From Oscillospiraceae bacterium (GTDB lineage Bacteria > Bacillota > Clostridia > Oscillospirales > Acutalibacteraceae), in assembly GCA_015065445.1 (NCBI GenBank), contig SVQF01000009.1:1-33444 (forward strand): a stretch of DNA of 33,444 bases. The letters run 5' to 3'. Every line of letters begins with the position of its first letter. The first letter of the stretch is position 1. Under the pieces are notes generated by a model. The model worked only from the letters and a program-made list of their open reading frames with translations, was not told the DNA's origin and ran no database searches. Made by a program: the position numbers and the translations under genes. Below are positions 7,793 through 14,868 of this stretch, piece by piece.

Positions 7793-8800
7793 ATGGAAAC
7801 TACACCTCAGCGAAAAAAACGCAGCTTATCTTTAATTCAGCCAACCTCAATCCCAACTCTTGGCAACTATCTTGGTGCTATGCGTGGATGGCCGAGTTTT
7901 CAGGATGAGTACGACACAATATTCGGAATTGCGGATTTACACTCAATCACTGTCCGTCAGGAACCTGCAAAGCTCCGTCAGCAAACAACACAGCTTTACG
8001 CAATGCTTATGGCAGTCGGACTTGACCCCGAAAAGAGTATTCTTTTTATTCAGTCACACGTGCCGCAGCACTCTCAGCTTGCATGGTTGCTCAATTGCTA
8101 CACGCAGTTTGGCGAACTGTCAAGAATGACTCAGTTCAAAGACAAGTCTGCACAGCACAGCGACAACGTAAATGCAGGACTTTTCACATATCCTTGCCTT
8201 ATGGCAGCCGATATCCTTCTTTACCAGGCAGACGTTGTGCCTGTAGGAGCAGACCAGAAACAGCACCTCGAAATCACCCGTGATATTGCAGAGCGTTTTA
8301 ACGGCGTTTACGGAAATGTGTTCACAGTTCCCGATGCGTATATCCCAAAGGCAGGTGCAAGGGTTATGTCGCTGCAAAACCCAACGTCCAAGATGAGCAA
8401 GTCAGACCCCAATCCAAAGGGTACGGTTTATCTCACTGATGAGCCAAGCGTGATTATGAAGAAGTTTAAGTCCGCTGTTACAGACAGCGAAATGTCCGTT
8501 CACTATGGCGAGGGCAAAGACGGGATTAATAACCTTATGACAATCTTCTCTGCCGTAACGGGCGACAGTATCGAAACTATTGAACACGACTTCGCAGGCA
8601 AGGGCTACGGCGACTTCAAAAAGGCAGTCGGCGAGGCTGTTGTTGCAGAACTTGAGCCTGTTCAGAAGAAGTATAACGAACTTCTTTCGGACAAAAAGTA
8701 TCTTCAGGAATGTTGGCAGGGCGGTGCAGATATAGCGTCACGCCTTGCGTCAAGAACTCTCAGCAAAGCGATGAAAAAAATCGGCTTCCTTCAGAAATAA
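7793..8800 (+). CDS. trpS: Tryptophanyl-tRNA synthetase
   Basis: A class Ic aminoacyl-tRNA synthetase of 335 residues, the usual bacterial length. It has QPTSIPTLGNYLGAMRGW (the HIGH-equivalent region), FGIADLHSIT, LMAADILLYQADVVPVGADQKQHLE (tryptophan and ATP pocket) and the KMSKS loop in SKMSKSDPN. AAAGGATT precedes the ATG. The 33-base gap to the upstream aminotransferase has no T-box leader, so it appears to be transcribed with the glyA group. A strong terminator follows. Confidence 0.96.
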   Translation: METTPQRKKRSLSLIQPTSIPTLGNYLGAMRGWPSFQDEYDTIFGIADLHSITVRQEPAKLRQQTTQLYAMLMAVGLDPEKSILFIQSHVPQHSQLAWLLNCYTQFGELSRMTQFKDKSAQHSDNVNAGLFTYPCLMAADILLYQADVVPVGADQKQHLEITRDIAERFNGVYGNVFTVPDAYIPKAGARVMSLQNPTSKMSKSDPNPKGTVYLTDEPSVIMKKFKSAVTDSEMSVHYGEGKDGINNLMTIFSAVTGDSIETIEHDFAGKGYGDFKKAVGEAVVAELEPVQKKYNELLSDKKYLQECWQGGADIASRLASRTLSKAMKKIGFLQK

Positions 8801-8815
8801 TAAATTAAAAGAATT

Positions 8816-8844
8816 AACCGCACTGTTTTTGCAGTGCGGTTTTT
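8816..8844 (+). terminator. Terminator of the glyA-trpS operon
   Basis: AACCGCACTG-TTTTTG-CAGTGCGGTT forms a 10-bp stem, followed by TTTTTG. It lies 15 bases after the trpS stop. Confidence 0.92.
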
Positions 8845-8847
8845 GTC

Positions 8848-8873
8848 ACTTTTTGGAGTATTTTGCATAGGAT
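8848..8873 (+). promoter_or_regulatory. Possible sporulation sigma (E/K type) promoter for cotJ
   Basis: GCATAGGAT (8865-8873) matches the CATAnnnT -10 pattern of mother-cell sigma factors, with an AC pair 15 bases upstream as in sigma-K sites. No good sigma-A pair is visible here. In Bacillus subtilis the cotJ operon is sigma-E dependent, which fits the idea but does not prove this site. Confidence 0.4.
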
Positions 8874-8902
8874 GTTATGAAAACTTTTGAAAGGGTGATT
8901 AA

Positions 8903-9097
8903 ATGGAAAACGACAATCAGAATAACAATTCATCGCAGTATCTCGGCATTTCAAAGCTGCCTGAAGACACTGTAACAGCCATGGCGTATGTGCCTTTTCA
9001 GACAGACACATCGCAGTTTACACCTGATGACGCACTGACTAAAGGTACACTTTTTAAAAACCTTGAAAAACCGTTTTTGGAGGGTAAATGCAAATGA
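8903..9097 (+). CDS. cotJA: Spore coat-associated protein CotJA
   Basis: A 64-residue protein recognised by its place before cotJB and cotJC and by the segment MAYVPFQTDTSQFTPDDALTKGTLFKNLEKPF, which is typical of CotJA (A-x-V-P-x-Q, aromatic-rich and small). It is thought to help assemble CotJC into the spore coat. AAAGGGTG precedes the ATG. The stop overlaps the ATG at 9094 of cotJB as ATGA. Confidence 0.9.
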   Translation: MENDNQNNNSSQYLGISKLPEDTVTAMAYVPFQTDTSQFTPDDALTKGTLFKNLEKPFLEGKCK

Positions 9098-9345
9098 ACA
9101 ACAGACGAAAAGCTTTGTTAAAACTCTCTGCCGTGCAGTTTGCTGCGTGGGAGCTTCATATGTATCTCGACACCCATCCGCTCGACAAAGCAGCCGCACT
9201 TCGCTACCGTGAACTCGAAAATCAGTATCAGCAACTACTCACCGATTTTGAGCAGAAATACGGACCGATTATTATGCCTGCAACAGGCAATGCGTGGCTT
9301 GACGACCCGTGGCCGTGGGAAAACGACAAGGAGGCAAACAAATAA
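9094..9345 (+). CDS. cotJB: Spore coat protein CotJB
   Basis: About 83 residues, with the CotJB features LLKLSAVQFAAWELHMYLDTHPLDKAAALRYRELENQYQQL and the C-terminal WPWENDKEAN. The start is either ATG 9094 (overlapping the cotJA stop, 10 bases from GGAGG) or ATG 9088 (4 bases from it); I prefer 9094 for spacing and coupling. It is predicted mostly helical and soluble. It acts with CotJA and the catalase-like CotJC in the inner coat of the spore. Confidence 0.9.
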   Translation: MNNRRKALLKLSAVQFAAWELHMYLDTHPLDKAAALRYRELENQYQQLLTDFEQKYGPIIMPATGNAWLDDPWPWENDKEANK

Positions 9346-9953
9346 TGTTTCAGTACGAAAAGAAACTTCAGTATCCCGTAAACATCAAAAATCCAAATCC
9401 AATTTACGCTAAAATAATTATCTCTCAGTTTGGCGGTCCGGACGGTGAACTCGCCGCATCGCTCAGATATCTTTCGCAGCGGTATGCTATGCCGTATGCC
9501 GAACTTAAAGGACTTCTTACCGATATAGGCAACGAAGAACTCAATCATCTTGAAATGGTTGGTGCGATTGTGTATCAGCTCACACGCAATCTCTCGGACA
9601 AAGAGATTAAGGAGTCGGGATTCTACGACTACTTTGTTGACCACACAACGGGAGTATATCCCGTAAGTTCGTCGGGCGTTCCGTTTGATGCCTCATATAT
9701 CGCAAGCAAGGGCGACGTAATTGCCGACTTGCACGAAGATTTGGCGGCTGAGCAGAAGGCACGCACAACCTACGACAATATCCTTCGCCTTGTTGACGAC
9801 CCCGATATCAAAGAGCCAATCCGTTTTCTCCGTCAGCGTGAAATTGTACACTATCAGCGTTTTGGCGAAGGTTTACGCCTTGCAACAGATAAACTCGACA
9901 GCAAAAACTTTTACGCCTTCAATCCGTCCTTCGACATTAAATGTAATAAGTAA
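9345..9953 (+). CDS. cotJC: Spore coat protein CotJC, manganese-catalase family
   Basis: Start chosen at ATG 9345 (202 aa): AAGGAGG lies 10 bases upstream and the A of the ATG is the last base of the cotJB stop; the 9309 start in the track is inside cotJB. It is a four-helix ferritin-like protein. The metal-binding glutamate/histidine pattern is visible in GGPDGELAASLRY, GNEELNHLEMV, EQKARTTYDNIL and REIVHYQRFGE, as in dimanganese catalases. It probably breaks down hydrogen peroxide in, or cross-links, the spore coat. Its presence is the main evidence that the host forms spores. Confidence 0.95.
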   Translation: MFQYEKKLQYPVNIKNPNPIYAKIIISQFGGPDGELAASLRYLSQRYAMPYAELKGLLTDIGNEELNHLEMVGAIVYQLTRNLSDKEIKESGFYDYFVDHTTGVYPVSSSGVPFDASYIASKGDVIADLHEDLAAEQKARTTYDNILRLVDDPDIKEPIRFLRQREIVHYQRFGEGLRLATDKLDSKNFYAFNPSFDIKCNK

Positions 9954-9958
9954 CAAAC

Positions 9959-9989
9959 AAGGCTACCTTATACCTCAAGGTAGCCTTTT
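9959..9989 (+). terminator. Terminator between cotJC and the convergent zinc-ribbon gene
   Basis: AAGGCTACCTT-ATACCTC-AAGGTAGCCTT makes an 11-bp stem with TTTT after it. It starts 6 bases after cotJC. It may also serve the minus-strand operon that ends at 10022, although the minus-strand side has no long T-run. Confidence 0.88.
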
Positions 9990-10021
9990 AAACTGTCTTA
10001 AATAGTTATACCATACCTGAC

Positions 10022-10606
10022 TTATCTGCTTTTGTAAAGCACAAGTTCGGGATTTTTGCCCTCAGCCCCGTAAGTGCAAATCAGAATAAAATCCATACTC
10101 GCAACCACTCCAAAACAACGCTCACCGCCGAATTCACATTCAAGTTGTGTGCCGAGATAGGTTGTGCCGTCGTCAAGAAATTTTGTTTTTATACCGCTCG
10201 GGAGCGGATATTCAAGGTTTACAAAACTCCCGACGAGTGCGTTAAGGCTTTCAACCTTCGGCATACCTTCTATTTGAAGTGCATTGATTTCCTTAATCAA
10301 CTGCTGTTTGAACTGTTCAAATTCGCCGTTGTCACTCAGTTCTTCGTAGCGTTTCCAGTAGTCGAGGGTTGGCAGAAGCTGCTTCATATACGCACGTGCC
10401 TGCTCCTCTGAAAACTCCTCGCTTACCATATGCTTTACGCAGACGTCAATCAGCGTATTCATATCGCTATAAGTGAATTTTCCGTCGGCATAGCACCACT
10501 TACAGTAGTTTTCGTTCGGTGTGCCGTCGGCGTTTCTTGCGATAATTTCAGCGTCCAACGGCATTCCGCAACACTGACAGATTCGCATTGTATTTTTATT
10601 ACTCAT
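10022..10606 (-). CDS. Putative zinc-ribbon protein
   Basis: At 194 aa, the protein starts with a compact zinc ribbon, CQCCGMPLDAE...NYCKWCYADGKF, as in the putative zinc-ribbon 2 domain family. A helical middle part follows (residues ~45-110), then a beta-rich C-terminal segment (FLDDGTTYLGTQLECEFGGERCFGVVASMDFILIC) that I cannot place. Start chosen at ATG 10606 with AAGGAG 8 bases upstream; the track's 10615 start is a GTG directly after that site. The ATG overlaps the stop of the upstream phosphatidyltransferase (ATGA). The function is unknown. It is the last gene of the TetR-led operon. Confidence 0.8.
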   Translation of the reverse strand: MSNKNTMRICQCCGMPLDAEIIARNADGTPNENYCKWCYADGKFTYSDMNTLIDVCVKHMVSEEFSEEQARAYMKQLLPTLDYWKRYEELSDNGEFEQFKQQLIKEINALQIEGMPKVESLNALVGSFVNLEYPLPSGIKTKFLDDGTTYLGTQLECEFGGERCFGVVASMDFILICTYGAEGKNPELVLYKSR

Positions 10607-11115
10607 ATTAAACACTCCTTTTTATTTAACACTGTTGATAACAATTCTTGAACTGCGGCAATCACGGCTACTGCAAAAACAGGTATGACATAATATTTCA
10701 ATTCAACAAAACGCACTGCAAACGGAAGAGCAAACAGCAATATTCCCGTTACCTTGTTCATAACAGTATGCGTGACAACAAACCTTTTGAACATTACATA
10801 TCCGGAAACAATACTAATTGCCTTAATAATTGCAACAATTATTATTAATATATACATCCACACTTTGAAAGCCAAAATGGGAATCAGTTTTACAAGGCAA
10901 ACTGCAAAAAACATAAAGTCAGCTGCAGTGTCAAACCTTGCACCGAATTCACTTTCAGTCTTAGTTTTTCTTGCTGCTATTCCGTCAAATATATCTGATA
11001 ATCCTGCGGCAATGTATAGAACGTAAAACTCAACTGAAAGCGGAGAACAAAACAACAACAATATGGTGAATACTATTCTTAAAACAGTTATCACATTTGC
11101 TATATTTCTTTTCAT
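10603..11115 (-). CDS. CDP-alcohol phosphatidyltransferase family membrane protein
   Basis: The complete CDP-alcohol phosphotransferase signature D-x2-D-G-x2-A-R-x8-G-x3-D-x3-D is present as SDIFDGIAARKTKTESEFGARFDTAAD (about residues 40-66). The 170-residue length and several hydrophobic helices fit a PgsA- or PssA-like integral membrane enzyme. Such enzymes move a phosphatidyl group from CDP-diacylglycerol to an alcohol such as glycerol-3-phosphate or inositol phosphate. The acceptor cannot be told. Its position inside an accessory operon suggests a second, non-housekeeping copy. It has AGGA 5 bases before the ATG and overlaps the next gene. Confidence 0.88.
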   Translation of the reverse strand: MKRNIANVITVLRIVFTILLLFCSPLSVEFYVLYIAAGLSDIFDGIAARKTKTESEFGARFDTAADFMFFAVCLVKLIPILAFKVWMYILIIIVAIIKAISIVSGYVMFKRFVVTHTVMNKVTGILLFALPFAVRFVELKYYVIPVFAVAVIAAVQELLSTVLNKKECLI

Positions 11116-11133
11116 ATTTTTCCTGATGATTTA

Positions 11134-11505
11134 TCAAGATATTTTAACAGGAGTTCCGACTTCAATCAGATTTCCGTCAGGGTCATAAAACCGGACAACC
11201 TTCTGACCCCAGTTGTGCGTCATCAGTCGATTGACATATTCGATTTCGGGGTAGAGTTTTTCAAGCTTATTAACGAATTGTTCTATGTCTGATTCCTCAA
11301 AGTACAATTCGGAATGATTATTGTTTGGAATTGTCTTTGCTCCTATGAAGGCTTCCCAATAACCTGATTCCTGTAAATACAAATTATCAGTAAGTTCCAT
11401 ATTTCCTTCATTATCTTTAATCAGCTGAAGCCCAAAAACATCGCTATAAAAATTCAGTGCTTTTTTGCAATCTTTAACAACTATCAAAGTACCTTTGTAT
11501 TTCAT
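11134..11505 (-). CDS. VOC-family (glyoxalase/bleomycin resistance-like) protein
   Basis: Start chosen at ATG 11505 (123 aa) with GGAGGAGAGT directly upstream; the track's ORF from 11643 adds 46 codons that overlap the preceding gene. The protein has the paired beta-alpha-beta-beta-beta layout: GTLIVVKDCKKALNFYSDVFGLQ at the N-terminus and VVRFYDPDGNLIEVGTPV at the C-terminus. The latter matches the metal-site Glu region (DPDGNLIE) of glyoxalase I and fosfomycin or bleomycin resistance proteins. The substrate is unknown. Small-molecule detoxification or binding would suit its neighbours. Confidence 0.88.
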   Translation of the reverse strand: MKYKGTLIVVKDCKKALNFYSDVFGLQLIKDNEGNMELTDNLYLQESGYWEAFIGAKTIPNNNHSELYFEESDIEQFVNKLEKLYPEIEYVNRLMTHNWGQKVVRFYDPDGNLIEVGTPVKIS

Positions 11506-11608
11506 ACTCTCCTCCACAACTCCCGATTTGTTGGTTTTGTTATATCTCACCGCATACAAACAGCACAGCCAGAAAAGTTCTTCAAAAAATACCGTCAGCG
11601 TTGTTTCG

Positions 11609-12292
11609 TCAAACGCTGCTGTTGACGATTTTGGCATATTCATTTTCGGGAATCATCGGCGAGCAGATTTCTGCAATCAGCGTTGGTTCGATTACACCCG
11701 TTTCGGCATACTGTCTGCCCGCCTTTTTCACAAGTGCCAGCCTCGGTTCTGTTACTATCGCAGCCTCGGGTGCGTTGAACATCGGGCTTTCAGGAACGGT
11801 GATAATTGTATGATTGTTAGGAAAACAGTTTTTAAATTGTGCCACTGCAGGCTCAAAGTTATGCTGACTGTTCGGAAAGCCGCATCCGCAGACCATAACA
11901 TATTTCAGATGCGAGTAATCTGCCTGACCGACATGCTCATATCTGTCGCCAACCTTCTGCATTGCCATACTTGAGAGAGGCAGCGTGCGGTCAAGCAGTG
12001 CCTTTAGCGGTGCAGGCATACCGTAGCAGTAAAGCGGAAAGCTGAAAATCAGCAAATCGCTTTCGAGTATTTCTTCAAGAATTGTACGCATATCGTCATC
12101 GTGAATACAGCTGCCGCCGTTTCTCATACATGAAAAACAGCCCGTGCAGTATTCAATGTGCCTGTCAATGACATCGACAATATGTACTTCATTATCATTT
12201 GTTTCATCCATCCCGGCAAGAAAGGCACGGGTGATGTGCATCGTATCGCTTTTATCCCTTTTAGGACTGCCGTTAAGCACCAAAATTTTCAA
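11609..12292 (-). CDS. NAD(P)H-dependent flavin reductase / flavodoxin-fold oxidoreductase (TTG start)
   Basis: At 227 aa, it begins MKILVLNGSPKRDKSDTMHITRAFL, the FMN-binding loop of the NADPH-dependent FMN reductase family. A CxxC pair (YCTGCFSCM) plus a further Cys follow, then the second flavin loop FSFPLYCYGMPAPLKALLDR. The start codon is TTG at 12292, with AGGAGAT 5 bases upstream; no ATG in this frame would keep the SPK loop. Such proteins reduce quinones, nitro compounds or iron-sulfur partners using FMN. It follows the acetyltransferase by 14 bases. The 103 bases between its stop and the next ATG stay open in the next gene's frame, which leaves room for a frameshifted tail. Confidence 0.87.
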   Translation of the reverse strand: MKILVLNGSPKRDKSDTMHITRAFLAGMDETNDNEVHIVDVIDRHIEYCTGCFSCMRNGGSCIHDDDMRTILEEILESDLLIFSFPLYCYGMPAPLKALLDRTLPLSSMAMQKVGDRYEHVGQADYSHLKYVMVCGCGFPNSQHNFEPAVAQFKNCFPNNHTIITVPESPMFNAPEAAIVTEPRLALVKKAGRQYAETGVIEPTLIAEICSPMIPENEYAKIVNSSV

Positions 12293-12306
12293 AGTAATCT
12301 CCTCTG

Positions 12307-12957
12307 TTATTTATTGATAAACCGCTTCATTTCTTTTTCCAGCTGGTCAAAGACCCTTGCAATAAGATAGCCGTCTGCAATTGCGTGATTCATTCTGACG
12401 GTGACAGGCATCATCAGCCTGCCGTTTTCTTCTCTGTATTTACCCCAGTGAACAACGGGCGGAAAATACAGATAGCCGTCAGGCAGCTCCATATGCAGCG
12501 AGTCATACGACACCCAAGGAAGGTAGGATGCGTCAAACCAGTTCGGGTGACTTTCATCATAAACAGCCGGCTTGCTTGAAACTTTTGCCTTATCTATATC
12601 CGCCAGTATATTCTGATAAAAGGTCTGATAATCTTCATTGTATTCGCTGTATACAGGCGTGCAGGTTTCCGTTTCTTCACGGAACACATAGTGCGTCGGA
12701 TTTATCACATCGTAGCAGACAAGCTCATCCGTTTTATACCAATAATCCATTTTATAATCATCACGGGAATTCAACACTTTCGTCAGTATATAGAGAAAAT
12801 TGATATAAAATTTTGTGTTCGTTAGTTTTGAATACGCCGCAAAGTCCGTCACATCAAGCCTTGCCGTGATAGAGGTTGAACACTTGCAGTCCTCGGTAAA
12901 ACGGCGGTAGACATCCTTGCGGTAATAGGTGCTTTTATCAATTATTCTGTAATTCAT
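12307..12957 (-). CDS. Chloramphenicol acetyltransferase-like protein (CatA family)
   Basis: Start chosen at ATG 12957 (216 aa, matching the 210-220 aa of trimeric CAT enzymes); the track's longer ORF runs far into the upstream gene. The catalytic segment near the C-terminus reads VTVRMNHAIADGYLIARVFDQLE. It keeps the active-site His and the Asp four residues on, but the first His of the usual HHAxxDG is Asn. Other CAT features include STSITARLDVTDF and LPWVSYDSLHMELPDGY..FPPVVHWGKY. Many chromosomal CAT-like proteins do not give drug resistance, so the acceptor is uncertain. It overlaps the preceding gene by 20 bases. Confidence 0.87.
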   Translation of the reverse strand: MNYRIIDKSTYYRKDVYRRFTEDCKCSTSITARLDVTDFAAYSKLTNTKFYINFLYILTKVLNSRDDYKMDYWYKTDELVCYDVINPTHYVFREETETCTPVYSEYNEDYQTFYQNILADIDKAKVSSKPAVYDESHPNWFDASYLPWVSYDSLHMELPDGYLYFPPVVHWGKYREENGRLMMPVTVRMNHAIADGYLIARVFDQLEKEMKRFINK

Positions 12958-14059
12958 TTTTCCATTCCTCTTTTGTGATGCAGGACATATGCTCCGTGCG
13001 TGTTTCGTTAAAAGCGGGAACAAATACATCGTCTTTTGTATACTGATACTTAAAGCCGACTTTTTCCTGCACACGCTTTGATTTTTCGTTGCCGTCATAG
13101 TGGCCGCACCAGACCTTGCTCATATTCAAATCCTCAAAGGCACGTCGCAGCATTTCTTTTGCCGCCTCAGGAATCAGACCCTGTCCCCAGAAGGGCTTGG
13201 CAATCCAGTAGCCGAGCTCACATTCATCGTTGCTTTTAAGATTGTTTACGGAAGAACCGCCAAGCATCAGCTCAATCGCACCGATTGGTTTACCGTCCTC
13301 TTTAAGACAAACAGCATACGCCTCGGGACCGCTAAATACATTCCGAATGATTTCAAGGCTTTCTTTCACACTTTTATGCGGTTTCCAGCCTGCGGCAGGA
13401 CCTACGTCGGGGTCACTTGCACAGATGTACAAATCCTCTGCGTCGCTCTCTTCCCAGCGGCGAAGAACCAGGCGTTTTGTATTTAGTGATGCAGGAGCGG
13501 TTTTGTAATACTTTTCTATCCCGCCGTAACCGACAATCAACTTATTTTCTCTTGTTTTACTAATAAAATGTTCAAGCCGCTTTGAAAACTCTTCGGGTCG
13601 CTTACGTGCTGCTTCAATATAAGCAATACGAATACGCTTATACGACTCGGAAAAACGGCAATAGTTATTCCACGCCGTTTCGTCTTTTTTTATTGCCGCA
13701 AGAATATCCTTCGGAAACACAAAGGGCTTTTCTATAAGCTCTCTAACGGAAACCTTTATTTTAGGATGAAGCATGTTATTTTCATAAAGCCGGATTAAAC
13801 GCTCAATATTTGGCTGTGAATAGCTGCTTCCTTTTCTTCTTGGCGTAAAGCGTCTTATATGATGCGTTTCATCAAGTGTTCCCGCTCTGCCGTCAATCCA
13901 GCCAAAGCATAATGCCTCCTCTACAGCGTCGTTATAAGAAACGCTTGTTTCGCCTGATGCCTTTGTGGGGAACACAAGCCATATTTCCTGCTCAGTTTCA
14001 AAGTGTTCGCTGAGCCATTTTCTCCAGACAATTCTGTCTTTTGCATAAAAAGTGTTCAT
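12938..14059 (-). CDS. Fusion of YdeI/OmpD-associated domain and GNAT acetyltransferase
   Basis: A 373-residue two-domain protein. Residues ~1-185 (KDRIVWRKWLSEHFETEQEIWLVF...VEEALCFGWIDG...RFTPRRKGSSYSQPNIERL...) match the YdeI/OmpD-associated (bacteriocin-protection type) family, including its C-terminal R-I-A-Y-I-E-A-A-R-K segment. Residues ~190-373 form a RimJ-like GNAT: TKRLVLRRWEESDAEDLYICASDPDVG, CELGYWIAKPFWGQGLIPEA (acetyl-CoA loop), and NEKSKRVQEKVGFKY. GGAG lies 6 bases before the ATG, and the gene is 12 bases after the TetR regulator. Protein or small-molecule N-acetylation is likely from the family; the target is unknown. The single long ORF argues for a real fusion rather than an assembly artefact. 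Confidence 0.87.
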   Translation of the reverse strand: MNTFYAKDRIVWRKWLSEHFETEQEIWLVFPTKASGETSVSYNDAVEEALCFGWIDGRAGTLDETHHIRRFTPRRKGSSYSQPNIERLIRLYENNMLHPKIKVSVRELIEKPFVFPKDILAAIKKDETAWNNYCRFSESYKRIRIAYIEAARKRPEEFSKRLEHFISKTRENKLIVGYGGIEKYYKTAPASLNTKRLVLRRWEESDAEDLYICASDPDVGPAAGWKPHKSVKESLEIIRNVFSGPEAYAVCLKEDGKPIGAIELMLGGSSVNNLKSNDECELGYWIAKPFWGQGLIPEAAKEMLRRAFEDLNMSKVWCGHYDGNEKSKRVQEKVGFKYQYTKDDVFVPAFNETRTEHMSCITKEEWKNELQNN

Positions 14060-14071
14060 ATTTTCTCCGCA

Positions 14072-14695
14072 TTACCTCTTAACAAGCTCTCTGAAAACAG
14101 CGTCCTTATCAAAATTGCCGTCGGGAAGACCGGGGATTTCTTTGTACGCTTTACAAATTGATACGCTGAACTCAGTAAACAGCGAACTGATTTCGGCATC
14201 TGTATAAGGGCATTCGCCCGTCACAATCAGCGTAGCAATGCTGTACGCTACAAGCCATAAATCACGGAAGTATTTATCCGCTGTGTTGCCGTCCATATTA
14301 TAAATTTTCATCAGCGATTTGCGAACTAACTCCTGTGATAATTTTAAACCTTCCATAGCACTGCCGTTTACACCGTCAGGCGGATTTAAAAACAAATATT
14401 TGTACAGCTGCGGTTCCTCTTTGGCAAAGCGAATATAGTTCTGTCCTACGCCAAGGAAGGGTATAGCGGCTGTTAATCCTTCTTTCACATAATTCCGATA
14501 AAGATTTTTGGTATAGTTATATACCTCTCTTTTCAGTTCGTCCACTGTATCAAAATACGTAAAAAGCGGACGTGATGATACACCGAGCACTGCACCAACC
14601 TCACGGGCGGTTACGGCATTTATACCTCTTTCTCTTGTAATATTAACAGCGGCTGCTATAATTTCTTCCTTTGAAAACTTAACCTTTGGCGGCAT
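14072..14695 (-). CDS. TetR/AcrR-family transcriptional regulator
   Basis: Start chosen at ATG 14695 (207 aa, usual TetR length) with AAGGAG 7 bases upstream; the track's 14737 start lies inside the operator region. The N-terminal helix-turn-helix is clear: FSKEEIIAAAVNITRERGINAVTAREVGAVLGVSSRPLFTYFDTVDELKREVYNY. The C-terminal two-thirds is the variable ligand-binding domain, which here has the TetR_C look of short clostridial regulators (RDLWLVAYSIATLIVTG). It heads a seven-gene minus-strand run. Dyads lie between its promoter and ribosome site, so it probably represses itself and the genes behind it until a ligand binds. Confidence 0.92.
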   Translation of the reverse strand: MPPKVKFSKEEIIAAAVNITRERGINAVTAREVGAVLGVSSRPLFTYFDTVDELKREVYNYTKNLYRNYVKEGLTAAIPFLGVGQNYIRFAKEEPQLYKYLFLNPPDGVNGSAMEGLKLSQELVRKSLMKIYNMDGNTADKYFRDLWLVAYSIATLIVTGECPYTDAEISSLFTEFSVSICKAYKEIPGLPDGNFDKDAVFRELVKR

Positions 14696-14714
14696 ATAAA
14701 ATCTCCTTATAATA

Positions 14715-14744
14715 TTGCAACAATCGTTATGCAACAAGCGTTGT
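14715..14744 (-). promoter_or_regulatory. Probable TetR operator: repeated dyads downstream of the -10
   Basis: On the minus strand, GACAACGCTTGTTGCATAACGATTGTTGCAA contains CAAC-GCTT-GTTG, TTGTT-GCAT-AACGA and AAC-GATT-GTT dyads. It can also be read as a direct repeat, ACGmTTGTTGCAwA, with a 15-base period. It starts next to the predicted transcription start and ends before the ribosome site, a typical place for autorepression. Confidence 0.65.
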
Positions 14745-14752
14745 CTATAATG

Positions 14753-14781
14753 ATTATACTACGCTTATAATCACTTGTCAA
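14753..14781 (-). promoter_or_regulatory. Consensus sigma-A promoter of the TetR-led operon
   Basis: On the minus strand, TTGACA (14781-14776) and TATAAT (14758-14753) are both perfect and separated by exactly 17 bases. Such a strong promoter is expected to need tight repression. Confidence 0.92.
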
Positions 14782-14841
14782 CTATACTTAAGCAAAAACT
14801 TTTACGTGTTCTATTAACTTTTGATATTAAATGTAATTAAT

Positions 14842-14868
14842 AAAAAGGCTCGGAAAAATCCGAGCCTT
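14842..14868 (-). terminator. Terminator of the solute-binding protein / nagB / metG / FkbM operon
   Basis: On the minus strand, AAGGCTCGGA-TTTT-TCCGAGCCTT is a 10-bp stem followed by TTTTATTAATT. It begins about 10 bases after the FkbM stop. A second copy of its first arm overlaps the stop codon. Confidence 0.88.
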
